DNA of 5,092 bases from Gemmatimonas phototrophica (GTDB lineage: Bacteria > Gemmatimonadota > Gemmatimonadetes > Gemmatimonadales > Gemmatimonadaceae): the NCBI GenBank assembly GCA_945870175.1, contig CAMBRJ010000256.1, positions 1 through 5,092 of the forward strand. The letters are read 5' to 3'. Shown here piece after piece: positions 1-5,092 of the stretch. Numbering within the stretch: the first letter of the stretch is position 1; each line of letters opens with the position of its first letter. Position numbers and translations under genes: made by a program. The notes under the pieces are model-generated. The model was not told the origin of the DNA. It did no database searches and saw only the letters and a program-made list of their open reading frames with translations.

Positions 1-1018
1 CTTCCACCAGCGCGTCGCGGACGTTGTTGACGGAGTCTTCGACACGTGTACCCTTGTTCTTCACCACGTCGAATTGCGCACCCTTGGGGAGCGTCGGACG
101 CAGCTGGTCGACCTTTTTCAGCACGGCTTCGGCCACCGCCGTGGTCGAATACCCGTTCGACTTCTTGATTTCGATACCGACGGCATCGCGCCCATTATAG
201 AGGGCGAGGGTACGCGGTTCTTCGACACCATCAGCGGCCGTCGCGACGTCGCCGAGTCGCACGACGCGCCCGTTCCGCTCCGAGACCACGAGCTGCATAA
301 AATCGTCTGGCGTCTGCAGACGTCCCTGCAAGCGGATCGTGCGCTCGTCGAGCGCGCTCGTCACGCGACCGACGGGCACGGCGAGATTGCCGGCCTGCAG
401 CGCCGCCGTGACCTGCGGCACGCTCACGCCCGCCGCCTGCAACCGCTGGGGATCGAGATTGACCGTGAGTTCACGCTTCACGCCACCCGACACCTGCACG
501 TCGGCCACACCGGCGATCGACCGCAGCTCCCTGGTAATGCCGGGATCGGCGATTTGTGTGAGCTGCGCCGGCGTGAGCGATGCCGAGTACAGCGACAACG
601 TCACGATCGGCGCCTCGAGCGGATTGAACTTCCGGAGAATCGGCTCCTCGATCTCCTGCGGGAGATCCTGGCGCTTGGTGCCGATGGCGTCGCGAATGTC
701 CTGCGACGCCTCGGAGAGATTCTTCGAGAACACGAACTCGGTGACGATCTGCGCAAAGCCATCACGCGCTTCGCCGTTGATCGACTTGACCCCGGAAATG
801 CTCTGGATCGCTTCTTCGATCGGCTCGAGTACTTCGCGCTCGACCTGTTCGGGCGAGGCGCCGGGATAGATGATTGTCGTGAGGATGATCGGTTGCTGCA
901 CCTCGGGAAATTCGTCCGTCTGCAGCTGCGTGAGCGCGACGCCGCCGAACCCCACCAGCGTGACCATGGCCACCACGGTGAGCAGCGGGCGCTTGATCGC
1001 GAAATCAGAAATGAACAT
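1..1018 (-). CDS. RND efflux transporter permease subunit (HAE1/AcrB-like), N-terminal part
   Basis: This is the inner-membrane pump of a tripartite efflux system, a proton-driven antiporter that takes substrates from the periplasm or membrane and passes them to the adaptor and outer membrane channel. Only the first 339 codons are in the window; family members are usually about 1,030 to 1,060 residues. Visible are a short cytoplasmic N-terminus (MFISDFAIKRP), transmembrane helix 1 at about residues 11-31, the motif TDEFPEV at 34-40, and porter-domain sequence including YPGASPEQVE at 51-60, FNPLEAPIV at 131-139 and a GVADVQVSGG segment at 170-179. The sequence stops just before the expected second transmembrane helix, so the proton-relay aspartates of TM4 cannot be inspected. 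The start is well fixed: an in-frame TAA lies at 1039-1037 and this ATG is the first start codon after it. No clear Shine-Dalgarno sequence precedes it. It lies 30 bases after the adaptor stop, as the last visible cistron. The sequence reads as the HAE1 (drug/amphiphile) type rather than the CzcA metal type; the exact substrate is unknown. Confidence 0.95.
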   Translation of the reverse strand, partial: MFISDFAIKRPLLTVVAMVTLVGFGGVALTQLQTDEFPEVQQPIILTTIIYPGASPEQVEREVLEPIEEAIQSISGVKSINGEARDGFAQIVTEFVFSKNLSEASQDIRDAIGTKRQDLPQEIEEPILRKFNPLEAPIVTLSLYSASLTPAQLTQIADPGITRELRSIAGVADVQVSGGVKRELTVNLDPQRLQAAGVSVPQVTAALQAGNLAVPVGRVTSALDERTIRLQGRLQTPDDFMQLVVSERNGRVVRLGDVATAADGVEEPRTLALYNGRDAVGIEIKKSNGYSTTAVAEAVLKKVDQLRPTLPKGAQFDVVKNKGTRVEDSVNNVRDALVE

Positions 1019-1048
1019 GAGGGCGTGGTTGGATGATTATCCGACGGT

Positions 1049-2215
1049 TCAATTCTTCTTCGCGGGCGTCGCCACCGTCGGCGCCGCACTCGGCGACGCG
1101 GCCTGTGCTGCATCCTGCGGAGCGGATACTACGACTAACGAACCCACCGAGATGCCGCGAGCGGCGCCGAGCAGCACGGTATCGCCACTGGCGATTCCGG
1201 TCGTGACTTCAAGCGCACCTGCCGCTTCGTCCCGCACACCTAGCTGCACGTCGACCTTCTCCACCTTGCCGCCCTTGAGGCGCATCAGCGTGGGCACAAT
1301 CCCCGTCTGGTCGACGGCCGTTTCCGGCACCATCACGCCGACGCGCTTCTGCGAGGCCACACGACCTTCCACGAACAGGCCCGCCACCAGCACGCCGGCC
1401 GAACTCGGCACCGACGCCAGCAGACGCACCTGCTTCGTTTGCGGATCCACCATCGGGCTCACACGCGTGACGCGCCCTTCCAGCACGCGGTCCGACCCGT
1501 TCACGGTGAACAGCACCGGCGCACCGACACGCACATCGGCCAGCGCCGTCGTCGGCACCGACGCTTCGAGCTTGAGGCTGCGCGGATCAATCACGGTATA
1601 GAGCGCCGATCCCGGCGAGACCACATCGCCCGGGCTCACGGCCCGCTCGGCGACAATCCCCGCAAACGGCGCGCGGATCGTGGCATTGCGCAGGCTCTTC
1701 TCCGCCGACTCCAGTCGCGACTTCGCGTCGGCCAGCGCCGCTTGCGTGCCGAGATTGGCATTGGTCGCCGACTCGACATCCCGTTCGGCAATCGCCCCGG
1801 CGGCCGCCAACGTCTTCGCCCGCCGCAGCTCGCGGGCCGCCTGCTCGGCCGCCACCGTGATTTGCGTGACCGCGGAGCGCGCAGAGAGTACGGCGCCACG
1901 CACGTTGGAATCGTCCAGGCGCGCCAACACCATGCCCTCACGCACCGGTTCGCCCGCCTCAGCGTACGTCTGCAGCACGGCGCCCGACATTTCGGCACGA
2001 ATGCGCGCTTCGCGATCGGCGATCAGCGTGCCGGAGATGGCTGGACCGCTGCGCAACGTGTCGGTGCGCGCGACCGCGATATTTCCCGGCCCAATGTTTT
2101 GAGACACCGGCGTCGCGGTGGTCGCGTTGGTTTCCTTGTCTTTGCTGCACGCGGTGCCCACCAGCGCTGCCGCGAGGAGAGCGAGGGACGCGGGTCGGCG
2201 AGTCATGGTCTTCAT
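1049..2215 (-). CDS. RND efflux periplasmic adaptor (membrane fusion protein, HlyD/AcrA family)
   Basis: The 388-residue adaptor links the RND permease to the outer membrane channel. The N-terminus is basic (MKTMTRR) followed by a hydrophobic stretch and Cys23 (ALVGTAC), so it is probably a lipoprotein. The lipobox is imperfect, with Gly at -3, and ordinary signal-peptide cleavage or anchoring is possible. Domains in order: first half of the lipoyl-like domain at about 58-101, a coiled-coil hairpin at about 102-176 rich in Ala, Glu, Arg and Lys, the second lipoyl half at about 178-210 with RAPFAGIV and SPGDVVSPGS, a beta-barrel at about 213-290, and a membrane-proximal domain at about 292-364. 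It ends in a low-complexity Ala/Pro/Ser/Thr tail. Length and domain order fit the family. The start at 2215 is chosen because its ATG overlaps the TGA of the upstream channel gene as ATGA and gives a complete signal sequence. A second ATG three codons later (2206) is an alternative. No Shine-Dalgarno sequence is seen, which fits translational coupling. Confidence 0.95.
   Translation of the reverse strand: MKTMTRRPASLALLAAALVGTACSKDKETNATTATPVSQNIGPGNIAVARTDTLRSGPAISGTLIADREARIRAEMSGAVLQTYAEAGEPVREGMVLARLDDSNVRGAVLSARSAVTQITVAAEQAARELRRAKTLAAAGAIAERDVESATNANLGTQAALADAKSRLESAEKSLRNATIRAPFAGIVAERAVSPGDVVSPGSALYTVIDPRSLKLEASVPTTALADVRVGAPVLFTVNGSDRVLEGRVTRVSPMVDPQTKQVRLLASVPSSAGVLVAGLFVEGRVASQKRVGVMVPETAVDQTGIVPTLMRLKGGKVEKVDVQLGVRDEAAGALEVTTGIASGDTVLLGAARGISVGSLVVVSAPQDAAQAASPSAAPTVATPAKKN
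2212..2215 (-). other. ATGA stop/start overlap between the channel and adaptor genes
   Basis: On the minus strand the channel ends ACC CGA TGA and the adaptor begins ATG AAG, sharing ATGA. The preceding bases are pyrimidine-rich with no ribosome-binding motif, so adaptor translation probably depends on ribosomes terminating on the channel gene. The overlap is seen directly; the coupling is inferred. Confidence 0.85.
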
Positions 2216-3786
2216 CGGGTAGGGCCGGTGGACGAGGTGGAACCCTGCGACAGGGGGAGATACGGGAGCAATTCGAGACGCTTGCGCGCGACCTGCAGAT
2301 TGCGCGCGGCCTGCGCGCGATTCGCCAGCGCTTGCTGCAACTGATTGCGCGTCTCGGAGAGTTCGAGCTGCGTCGAGATTCCCTCGCGGAAGCGCACTTC
2401 CGCGATGTCGTAGGCGCGCTGCGCCTGTTCGGCGGTGCCCACACTGGCCTGCCACGACGCTTCCGAGTCGGTCAGCTGCGCGACGGCCTGACGCGCATCG
2501 AGCGAGGCCCCTTCTTGCGCGAGGCGCAACCGCTGCCGCGCTTCGATCACGGTCGCTTCTGCCGCCTGCACTTCACCACGCAGGCGTCCGCCGGTGAAGA
2601 ACGGATACGAGAGGCCGATGCCGACCGTCCAATTCGGGAAGAAATCCCCAAGACTTTTCGGCAAGATGCCGGCCGGGTACGCCAGACGCTGATAGTTGGT
2701 CGTCGCGCCGATCGACGGCAGGCGCTGCGCCTTCGTGGCTTTCAGTTGCTGCTGCGCGACTTCGACGCCCTTGAGCGCCTGCTTCACCGGGGCGCGCGTG
2801 GCGATGCCGGTGTCGCTACCCGCCAGCACGCGCGATACCGCGGCCTTCACCTGCGGGTCGATGGTGAGCACGTCGGCCACGTTCACATTCACCGTGGTGA
2901 TCGGCGCTACATTGGCGACCGGTGTCGAAACGGGAGACTCCGCAATGCTATCGGTGAGCGTGAGCGGCTGATCGGGCGGCAGATTGAGCAGCTGACGCAA
3001 CCGCACGTAGGCCAAATCGCGATTGGTGCGCGACTGCAGCCAGCCCGGCCGCTGATTGTCGCGCGTGACGCGGGCCCGAATCAAATCGAACTCCGACGCC
3101 GACCCGACGTTGCGGGTAAGCTGCACCTGTCGCAGCGTGCGCTCCGACTGCACGAGCGATGATTCCGCGATCGCCACCAGGCGATCGGTGAGCAGCGCGT
3201 CGTAGTAGGACTGCGTGACGTCGAGTTGCACCTGCGCCTGCGCGCTCGTGATGCCGATCTCGGCCGACTCGCGGGCGGCCCGCGCGGCGCGGATATTCGC
3301 CGTGGCTCGGCCACCGCCGTACAGCGGCTGCGAGGCCGAGAGCCCGACGTTGAAGTTGTACTGCGACGCAAAAATGCGCGTGATGGGATTGTCGGCCGCC
3401 GACGTGGTGTCGCTGCCGCCGGAGCCGCCACTCGAGTTGCGACTTGAGCGTTCCGAGATGGCCGCGAACTGATTTTGCAGCTGCTTCTGCCAGTTCATCG
3501 TGGTGGCGAGCTGCGGGAACAGCGCCGAGCGCGCCTGGCCGAGCTGGCCCTGCGCACGCAGCGAGCCGGCCCGGGCGATCGCGATCTGCTCGCTCTCGCC
3601 GGTGGCCAGCGTGAGCGCCTCGGCGAGGGACAACGGGCGCGGGGCGCCGCCAGACGGCGCGGCGGGCTGCGCCGCGGCGAAACGTGGCACCGTCGCCATC
3701 GCGAGTATCACACCCGTGGCGATCAGGCTGGCCGCGGGGAATCTGAGTATGCGGCGCAACGCGCCCGCACCGACGAAAGACATCAT
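2212..3786 (-). CDS. TolC-family outer membrane efflux channel
   Basis: This 524-residue outer membrane factor would form the trimeric channel-tunnel that carries pump substrate across the outer membrane. It has a signal peptide: basic residues at 11-15, a hydrophobic core at about 17-32 and a likely cleavage after FAAA (residue 39, before Gln). The mature protein shows the two tandem OEP repeats of the family, at about 52-270 and 306-508. Matching landmarks are FPQLATTMNW (90-99) with LPSIGATTNY (356-365), SQPLYGGGR (152-160) with YPFFTGGRLRG (394-404), and the helical segments around 226-240 and 467-483. A Ser/Gly-rich insertion at about 111-131 falls between the first two beta strands, where TolC has an extracellular loop. 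The length is close to the family norm. The start at 3786 overlaps the tetR stop as ATGA; a second ATG follows directly at 3783. No Shine-Dalgarno motif is present. The downstream adaptor and RND genes support a role in the same pump. Confidence 0.95.
   Translation of the reverse strand: MMSFVGAGALRRILRFPAASLIATGVILAMATVPRFAAAQPAAPSGGAPRPLSLAEALTLATGESEQIAIARAGSLRAQGQLGQARSALFPQLATTMNWQKQLQNQFAAISERSSRNSSGGSGGSDTTSAADNPITRIFASQYNFNVGLSASQPLYGGGRATANIRAARAARESAEIGITSAQAQVQLDVTQSYYDALLTDRLVAIAESSLVQSERTLRQVQLTRNVGSASEFDLIRARVTRDNQRPGWLQSRTNRDLAYVRLRQLLNLPPDQPLTLTDSIAESPVSTPVANVAPITTVNVNVADVLTIDPQVKAAVSRVLAGSDTGIATRAPVKQALKGVEVAQQQLKATKAQRLPSIGATTNYQRLAYPAGILPKSLGDFFPNWTVGIGLSYPFFTGGRLRGEVQAAEATVIEARQRLRLAQEGASLDARQAVAQLTDSEASWQASVGTAEQAQRAYDIAEVRFREGISTQLELSETRNQLQQALANRAQAARNLQVARKRLELLPYLPLSQGSTSSTGPTR
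3783..3786 (-). other. ATGA stop/start overlap between tetR and the channel gene
   Basis: The regulator ends CCC GAA TGA and the channel gene begins with the overlapping ATG. With the identical arrangement at the channel-adaptor junction, this shows that the regulator and pump genes share one transcript and are probably translated in a coupled way. The sequence before the start has no purine-rich ribosome-binding site. Confidence 0.85.
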
Positions 3787-4439
3787 TCGGGGACAGTGGT
3801 GGAGGTCGACTGCTGTTCGATCGTACGTGCTGCACGGTGCGCTTGTTCCTGCAACGCCCCGACCCCACGCAAGAAGATGCGCACATAGGCGCGCAGCGTT
3901 TCCGGCACGGGCTGGGTGAACATCATGGGCATGATGTCGCGGTTCATCCCGTCGGCGAACACGGCGCCCATCAGCATGGTGGCGGCGGCCCGGACTTCTC
4001 CAGGTGAGGCCTCACCAGACTCCGTGATCCATCCGTGGCGACGCAGTCGCACGACGTACTCGCGCACGCGTGCCATGGCGGCACTGGGGCCGTGCGTCGC
4101 GCAATCGGCCGCATCGGGATGTTCCTCGGCATCGCCCATCATTTGGCGCACGATAGCGCGCATGCCGACGAGGGCGGTGTGGTGCACGGTGACCCAGTCG
4201 AGTAGCTCCTGCTCAGGGTCGACCGGTTCCTGCGGAAACGTAGCATCCTGCTCGACACGCGAACACTCGCGCATCATGAGGTCGAGTAACGCGTCCTTGG
4301 AACCAAATTGCCGAAACAGCGTGACTTCGTTCACGCCCGCTTCTTCGGCAATCCGGCGCGTCGTCGCTCCGCGCCAGCCGTGCTGGGCGTACACCCTGGC
4401 GGCGGCGTGGAGGATGCGATGTCGGTGATCGTCGTTCAT
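3783..4439 (-). CDS. TetR/AcrR-family transcriptional regulator of the efflux operon
   Basis: The 218-residue protein has the normal TetR length. The N-terminal DNA-binding domain covers about residues 5-52: RILHAAARVYAQHGW as helix 1, the helix-turn-helix from TTRRIAEEAGV to LFRQF at 26-45, then the characteristic GSKDALL (46-52). The rest is a mostly helical ligand-binding and dimerisation domain of the divergent kind typical of efflux repressors, with a methionine-rich patch (MNRDIMPMMF, 165-174) that may line a hydrophobic pocket. The start at 4439 places the DNA-binding domain at the N-terminus, as in the family. The same frame stays open upstream to an ATG at 4559, but that extension would run through the operator-like repeats and has no family support. 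It is the first cistron of the efflux operon and overlaps the channel gene, so it most likely represses its own operon until a pump substrate binds. This role is inferred from family and position; an activator role cannot be excluded. Confidence 0.93.
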   Translation of the reverse strand: MNDDHRHRILHAAARVYAQHGWRGATTRRIAEEAGVNEVTLFRQFGSKDALLDLMMRECSRVEQDATFPQEPVDPEQELLDWVTVHHTALVGMRAIVRQMMGDAEEHPDAADCATHGPSAAMARVREYVVRLRRHGWITESGEASPGEVRAAATMLMGAVFADGMNRDIMPMMFTQPVPETLRAYVRIFLRGVGALQEQAHRAARTIEQQSTSTTVPE

Positions 4440-4445
4440 GTGCGG

Positions 4446-4474
4446 ATGGTAATGCAAGCGGTTGCTTGCGGCAA
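4446..4474 (-). promoter_or_regulatory. Possible promoter of the tetR-efflux operon
   Basis: On the minus strand TTGCCG (4474-4469, four of six matches to TTGACA) is separated by 17 bases from TACCAT (4451-4446, four of six matches to TATAAT). Transcription would then begin about at the tetR ATG, giving a leaderless message, which agrees with the missing Shine-Dalgarno sequence. An alternative pair further upstream is TTGTCC (4516-4511) with TGTAAG (4491-4486) at a long 19-base spacing. Both matches are weak, and chance is a real possibility. Confidence 0.3.
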
Positions 4475-4486
4475 GCGGGTACTTGC
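4454..4486. promoter_or_regulatory. Tandem 16-base near-palindromes, probable TetR operator
   Basis: Two copies of a 16-base element lie side by side with one base between them. Copy 1 (4454-4469) is GCAAGCGGTTGCTTGC, a palindrome with perfect 6-base arms GCAAGC/GCTTGC around GGTT. Copy 2 (4471-4486) is GCAAGCGGGTACTTGC, identical at 14 of 16 positions with five of six arm pairs kept. The 17-base repeat spacing, arm symmetry and position 15 bases upstream of the tetR start are what an autoregulated TetR-family repressor binding as two dimers would need. The element also overlaps the possible promoter. Binding by this regulator is inferred. Confidence 0.72.
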
Positions 4487-4491
4487 TTACA

Positions 4492-4517
4492 GTTCGTCCC
4501 TTTCCAGTTGGGACAAC
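4492..4517. repeat. Small bulged inverted repeat
   Basis: GTT-c-GTCCC (4492-4500) is complementary to GGGACAAC (4510-4517) around a 9-base loop, giving eight pairs with one bulged C. It sits just upstream of the operator-like repeats. It could be a second protein-binding site or chance; its arms do not resemble the GCAAGC operator arms. Confidence 0.35.
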
Positions 4518-4554
4518 ATTCGGGTGGTCACTCGCCGCGGGTTCGGATGAACTG

Positions 4555-4647
4555 ATCACGCAGAGGAGCAGAGCGCGCAGAGTACGCAGAGAGTCATTTT
4601 TATGGTTATTCTCAGGGAACTCTGCGCGCTCTGCGCCTCCGCGTCAT
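4555..4647. repeat. Long inverted repeat made of GCAGAG/CTCTGC units (dispersed intergenic repeat type)
   Basis: The outer arms 4555-4583 and 4619-4647 are complementary at 26 of 29 positions, and the innermost 16 bases of these arms (ending GCGCAGAGT) match perfectly. The left half contains four GCAGAG units starting at 4560, 4568, 4577 and 4586, so spaced 8, 9 and 9. The right half mirrors this with CTCTGC at 4620 and 4629, CTCCGC at 4637, and a degraded unit at 4611 (CTCAGG). The apex around 4592-4610 is AT-rich (CATTTTTATGG) inside a GC-rich region. The whole could fold into a long hairpin in DNA or RNA. It resembles the CTCTGCG-type intergenic repeats I recall from several bacterial phyla, but I cannot verify copy number. 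It might be a non-autonomous mobile element, a boundary between the divergent genes, or a structured transcript end. No flanking duplication is evident. Confidence 0.8.
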
Positions 4648-4694
4648 CTGGTACTTCATTGCCCGTCGTACCCTGGCTCTTGTGGCGGTGCCGG

Positions 4695-4708
4695 CACGTG
4701 ATAACGTG
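4695..4708. promoter_or_regulatory. Short palindrome CACGT-GATA-ACGTG upstream of the XdhC-family gene
   Basis: Perfect 5-base arms surround a 4-base centre, ending 36 bases before the GTG start. Further CGG (4692-4694) and CCG (4711-4713) could extend the pairing if TT is bulged out. It could be a regulator-binding site for the plus-strand gene. No matching regulator is encoded next to it in the window, and chance cannot be excluded. Confidence 0.35.
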
Positions 4709-4715
4709 TTCCGAC

Positions 4716-4748
4716 ATGACTCCCTGCGCCTCAGTCCTTCCCGCGTGA
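4716..4748 (+). CDS. Possible 10-codon upstream ORF overlapping the XdhC-family start
   Basis: ATG at 4716 opens a frame encoding MTPCASVLPA and ends in TGA at 4746-4748, which overlaps the GTG start of the next gene as GTGA. It is too short to judge by composition and has no Shine-Dalgarno motif. It could be a leader that delivers ribosomes to the GTG start, or a chance ORF. The analogous ATGA junctions in the neighbouring operon make coupling worth considering. Confidence 0.22.
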   Translation: MTPCASVLPA

Positions 4749-5092
4749 CCGAATTCCGCGAGCTTGCCCGCGCGGCGGCGGAAGCCATGGCGGCCCGCCC
4801 TGAGGTGCCGCTCGCGCTGGCCACGCTGGTACAGGTCGACGGCAGTTCGTACCGTCAGCCGGGTGCCCGCTTGTTGGTGGACGCCGAAGGACGGGTGCTG
4901 GCCGGCGCGATCAGTGGCGGGTGCCTCGAAGGGGACGTGGCGGCGCGGGCCGCCGAGGTGTGCGCAACGGGACGCGGCGTGCGTCTCACGTACGATCTGC
5001 GGGCCGACCTTGAGGCGATCTGGGGTTTCGGCGCCGCGTGCGACGGCATCGCCCATCTACTGCTCGAGCCACTCCCCGTCCCGTCGTGGCTG
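4745..5092 (+). CDS. XdhC/CoxI-family protein, N-terminal part
   Basis: The 116 codons visible match the N-terminal domain of XdhC/CoxI-family proteins. These assist maturation of molybdenum hydroxylases such as xanthine or carbon monoxide dehydrogenase, by binding, sulfurating or inserting the molybdenum cofactor in the cytoplasm. The diagnostic segments are VPLALATLVQVDGSSYRQPG at 21-40, ARLLV (41-45), ISGGCLEGDV with Cys60 (56-65), and WGFGAACDGIAHLLLEPL with Cys99 (93-110). In the last one, the usual glycine-cysteine run appears as GAAC. The C-terminal Rossmann-like domain, if present, lies outside the window. The GTG at 4745 is preferred because it gives the usual short helix before the conserved block. 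Alternatives are GTG at 4706, which adds 13 codons, and ATG at 4787, which would leave only a few residues before that block. No Shine-Dalgarno motif is visible. It is transcribed away from the efflux operon; its molybdoenzyme partner is not in the window. Confidence 0.9.
   Translation, partial: MTEFRELARAAAEAMAARPEVPLALATLVQVDGSSYRQPGARLLVDAEGRVLAGAISGGCLEGDVAARAAEVCATGRGVRLTYDLRADLEAIWGFGAACDGIAHLLLEPLPVPSWL

Larger units (their letters stand above)
4440..4744. other. Divergent intergenic region between the efflux operon and the XdhC-family gene
   Basis: This 305-base stretch has no convincing protein gene. Going from left to right it contains tandem operator-like palindromes next to tetR, a small bulged hairpin, a featureless spacer (about 4518-4554), a long GCAGAG/CTCTGC inverted repeat, and a short palindrome plus mini-ORF next to the XdhC-family gene. 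Promoters for both divergent transcripts must lie here or very close by. None has a strong match to the sigma-70 consensus. Confidence 0.8.

Noticed and set aside
74..1036. A 320-codon plus-strand open frame across the permease region
   Set aside because: It is antisense to the RND coding sequence, is very rich in Arg, His, Asp and Leu and shows no domain. It is a GC-bias shadow of the real minus-strand gene.
1031..1042. GGAT-GATT-ATCC mini-palindrome in the adaptor-permease gap
   Set aside because: It has only four pairs around a four-base loop and no run of T, so it is too short to call a terminator or a regulatory hairpin.
1439..3162. Long plus-strand frames (1439-2344 and 2332-3162) opposite the adaptor and channel genes
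   Set aside because: They have arginine-rich composition without motifs or signal sequences and lie fully antisense to well-recognised adaptor and channel proteins.
2948..3886. A 312-codon minus-strand frame overlapping the channel gene in another frame
   Set aside because: It is an out-of-frame shadow; the channel frame carries the signal peptide and both OEP repeats.
4440..4559. A longer TetR protein starting at ATG 4559 (40 extra N-terminal residues)
   Set aside because: The extension has no family counterpart and its codons run across the tandem palindromes. The ATG at 4439 gives the standard TetR N-terminus.
4555..4647. Reading the large inverted repeat as a rho-independent terminator
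   Set aside because: It lies between two divergent starts, no U-tract follows the right arm in either direction, and the internal repeat structure fits a dispersed repeat better.
4440..4744. tRNA, riboswitch or CRISPR content in the intergenic region
   Set aside because: I saw no cloverleaf with a TΨC-like arm, no recognisable riboswitch core, and no regularly spaced repeats of CRISPR length.
4556..5056. A 166-codon minus-strand frame opposite the XdhC-family gene
   Set aside because: It is antisense to the conserved XdhC/CoxI block. Its C-terminal part is only the translated GCAGAG repeat (giving a Leu/Cys-rich tail such as LCVLCALC).

Overview
This GC-rich window, with mostly G or C at third codon positions, carries one minus-strand operon for a three-part RND multidrug-type efflux pump together with its own TetR-family regulator. 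The start of a divergent XdhC-family gene lies at the right edge. The style of the proteins (HAE1-like RND with a TDEFPEV motif, TolC-like OMF, lipoprotein-like adaptor) and the sparse Shine-Dalgarno signals suggest a GC-rich Gram-negative bacterium. Gemmatimonadota is my impression from how the proteins read, but I have no proof of it from this window.

Layout, read in the direction of transcription from right to left: a TetR regulator (4439 to 3783), a TolC-like outer membrane channel (3786 to 2212), a periplasmic adaptor (2215 to 1049) and the N-terminal third of an RND inner-membrane permease (1018 to beyond position 1). The first three genes are joined by two ATGA overlaps of 4 bases each. 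The permease follows after a 30-base gap. The set encodes a complete inner membrane-periplasm-outer membrane export machine, with the repressor as the first cistron, so derepression would raise the pump and its repressor together. The pump substrate cannot be read from the sequence.

The 305-base gap between the divergent genes (4440 to 4744) is densely structured. Immediately upstream of tetR are two tandem 16-base near-palindromes at 17-base spacing, the best candidate operator. Next come a small bulged hairpin and then a 93-base inverted repeat built from GCAGAG/CTCTGC units at 8- to 9-base spacing, which looks like a dispersed intergenic repeat. Closest to the plus-strand gene are a CACGT-GATA-ACGTG palindrome and a possible 10-codon upstream ORF whose stop overlaps the GTG start of the XdhC-family gene.

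The right edge (4745 to 5092, plus strand) holds the N-terminal 116 codons of an XdhC/CoxI-family protein, associated with maturation of molybdenum hydroxylases. It appears functionally unrelated to the pump. I see no RNA gene, CRISPR array, insertion sequence with a transposase, or clearly new protein system. The unusual signals are the operator pair, the structured repeat and the coupled gene architecture.
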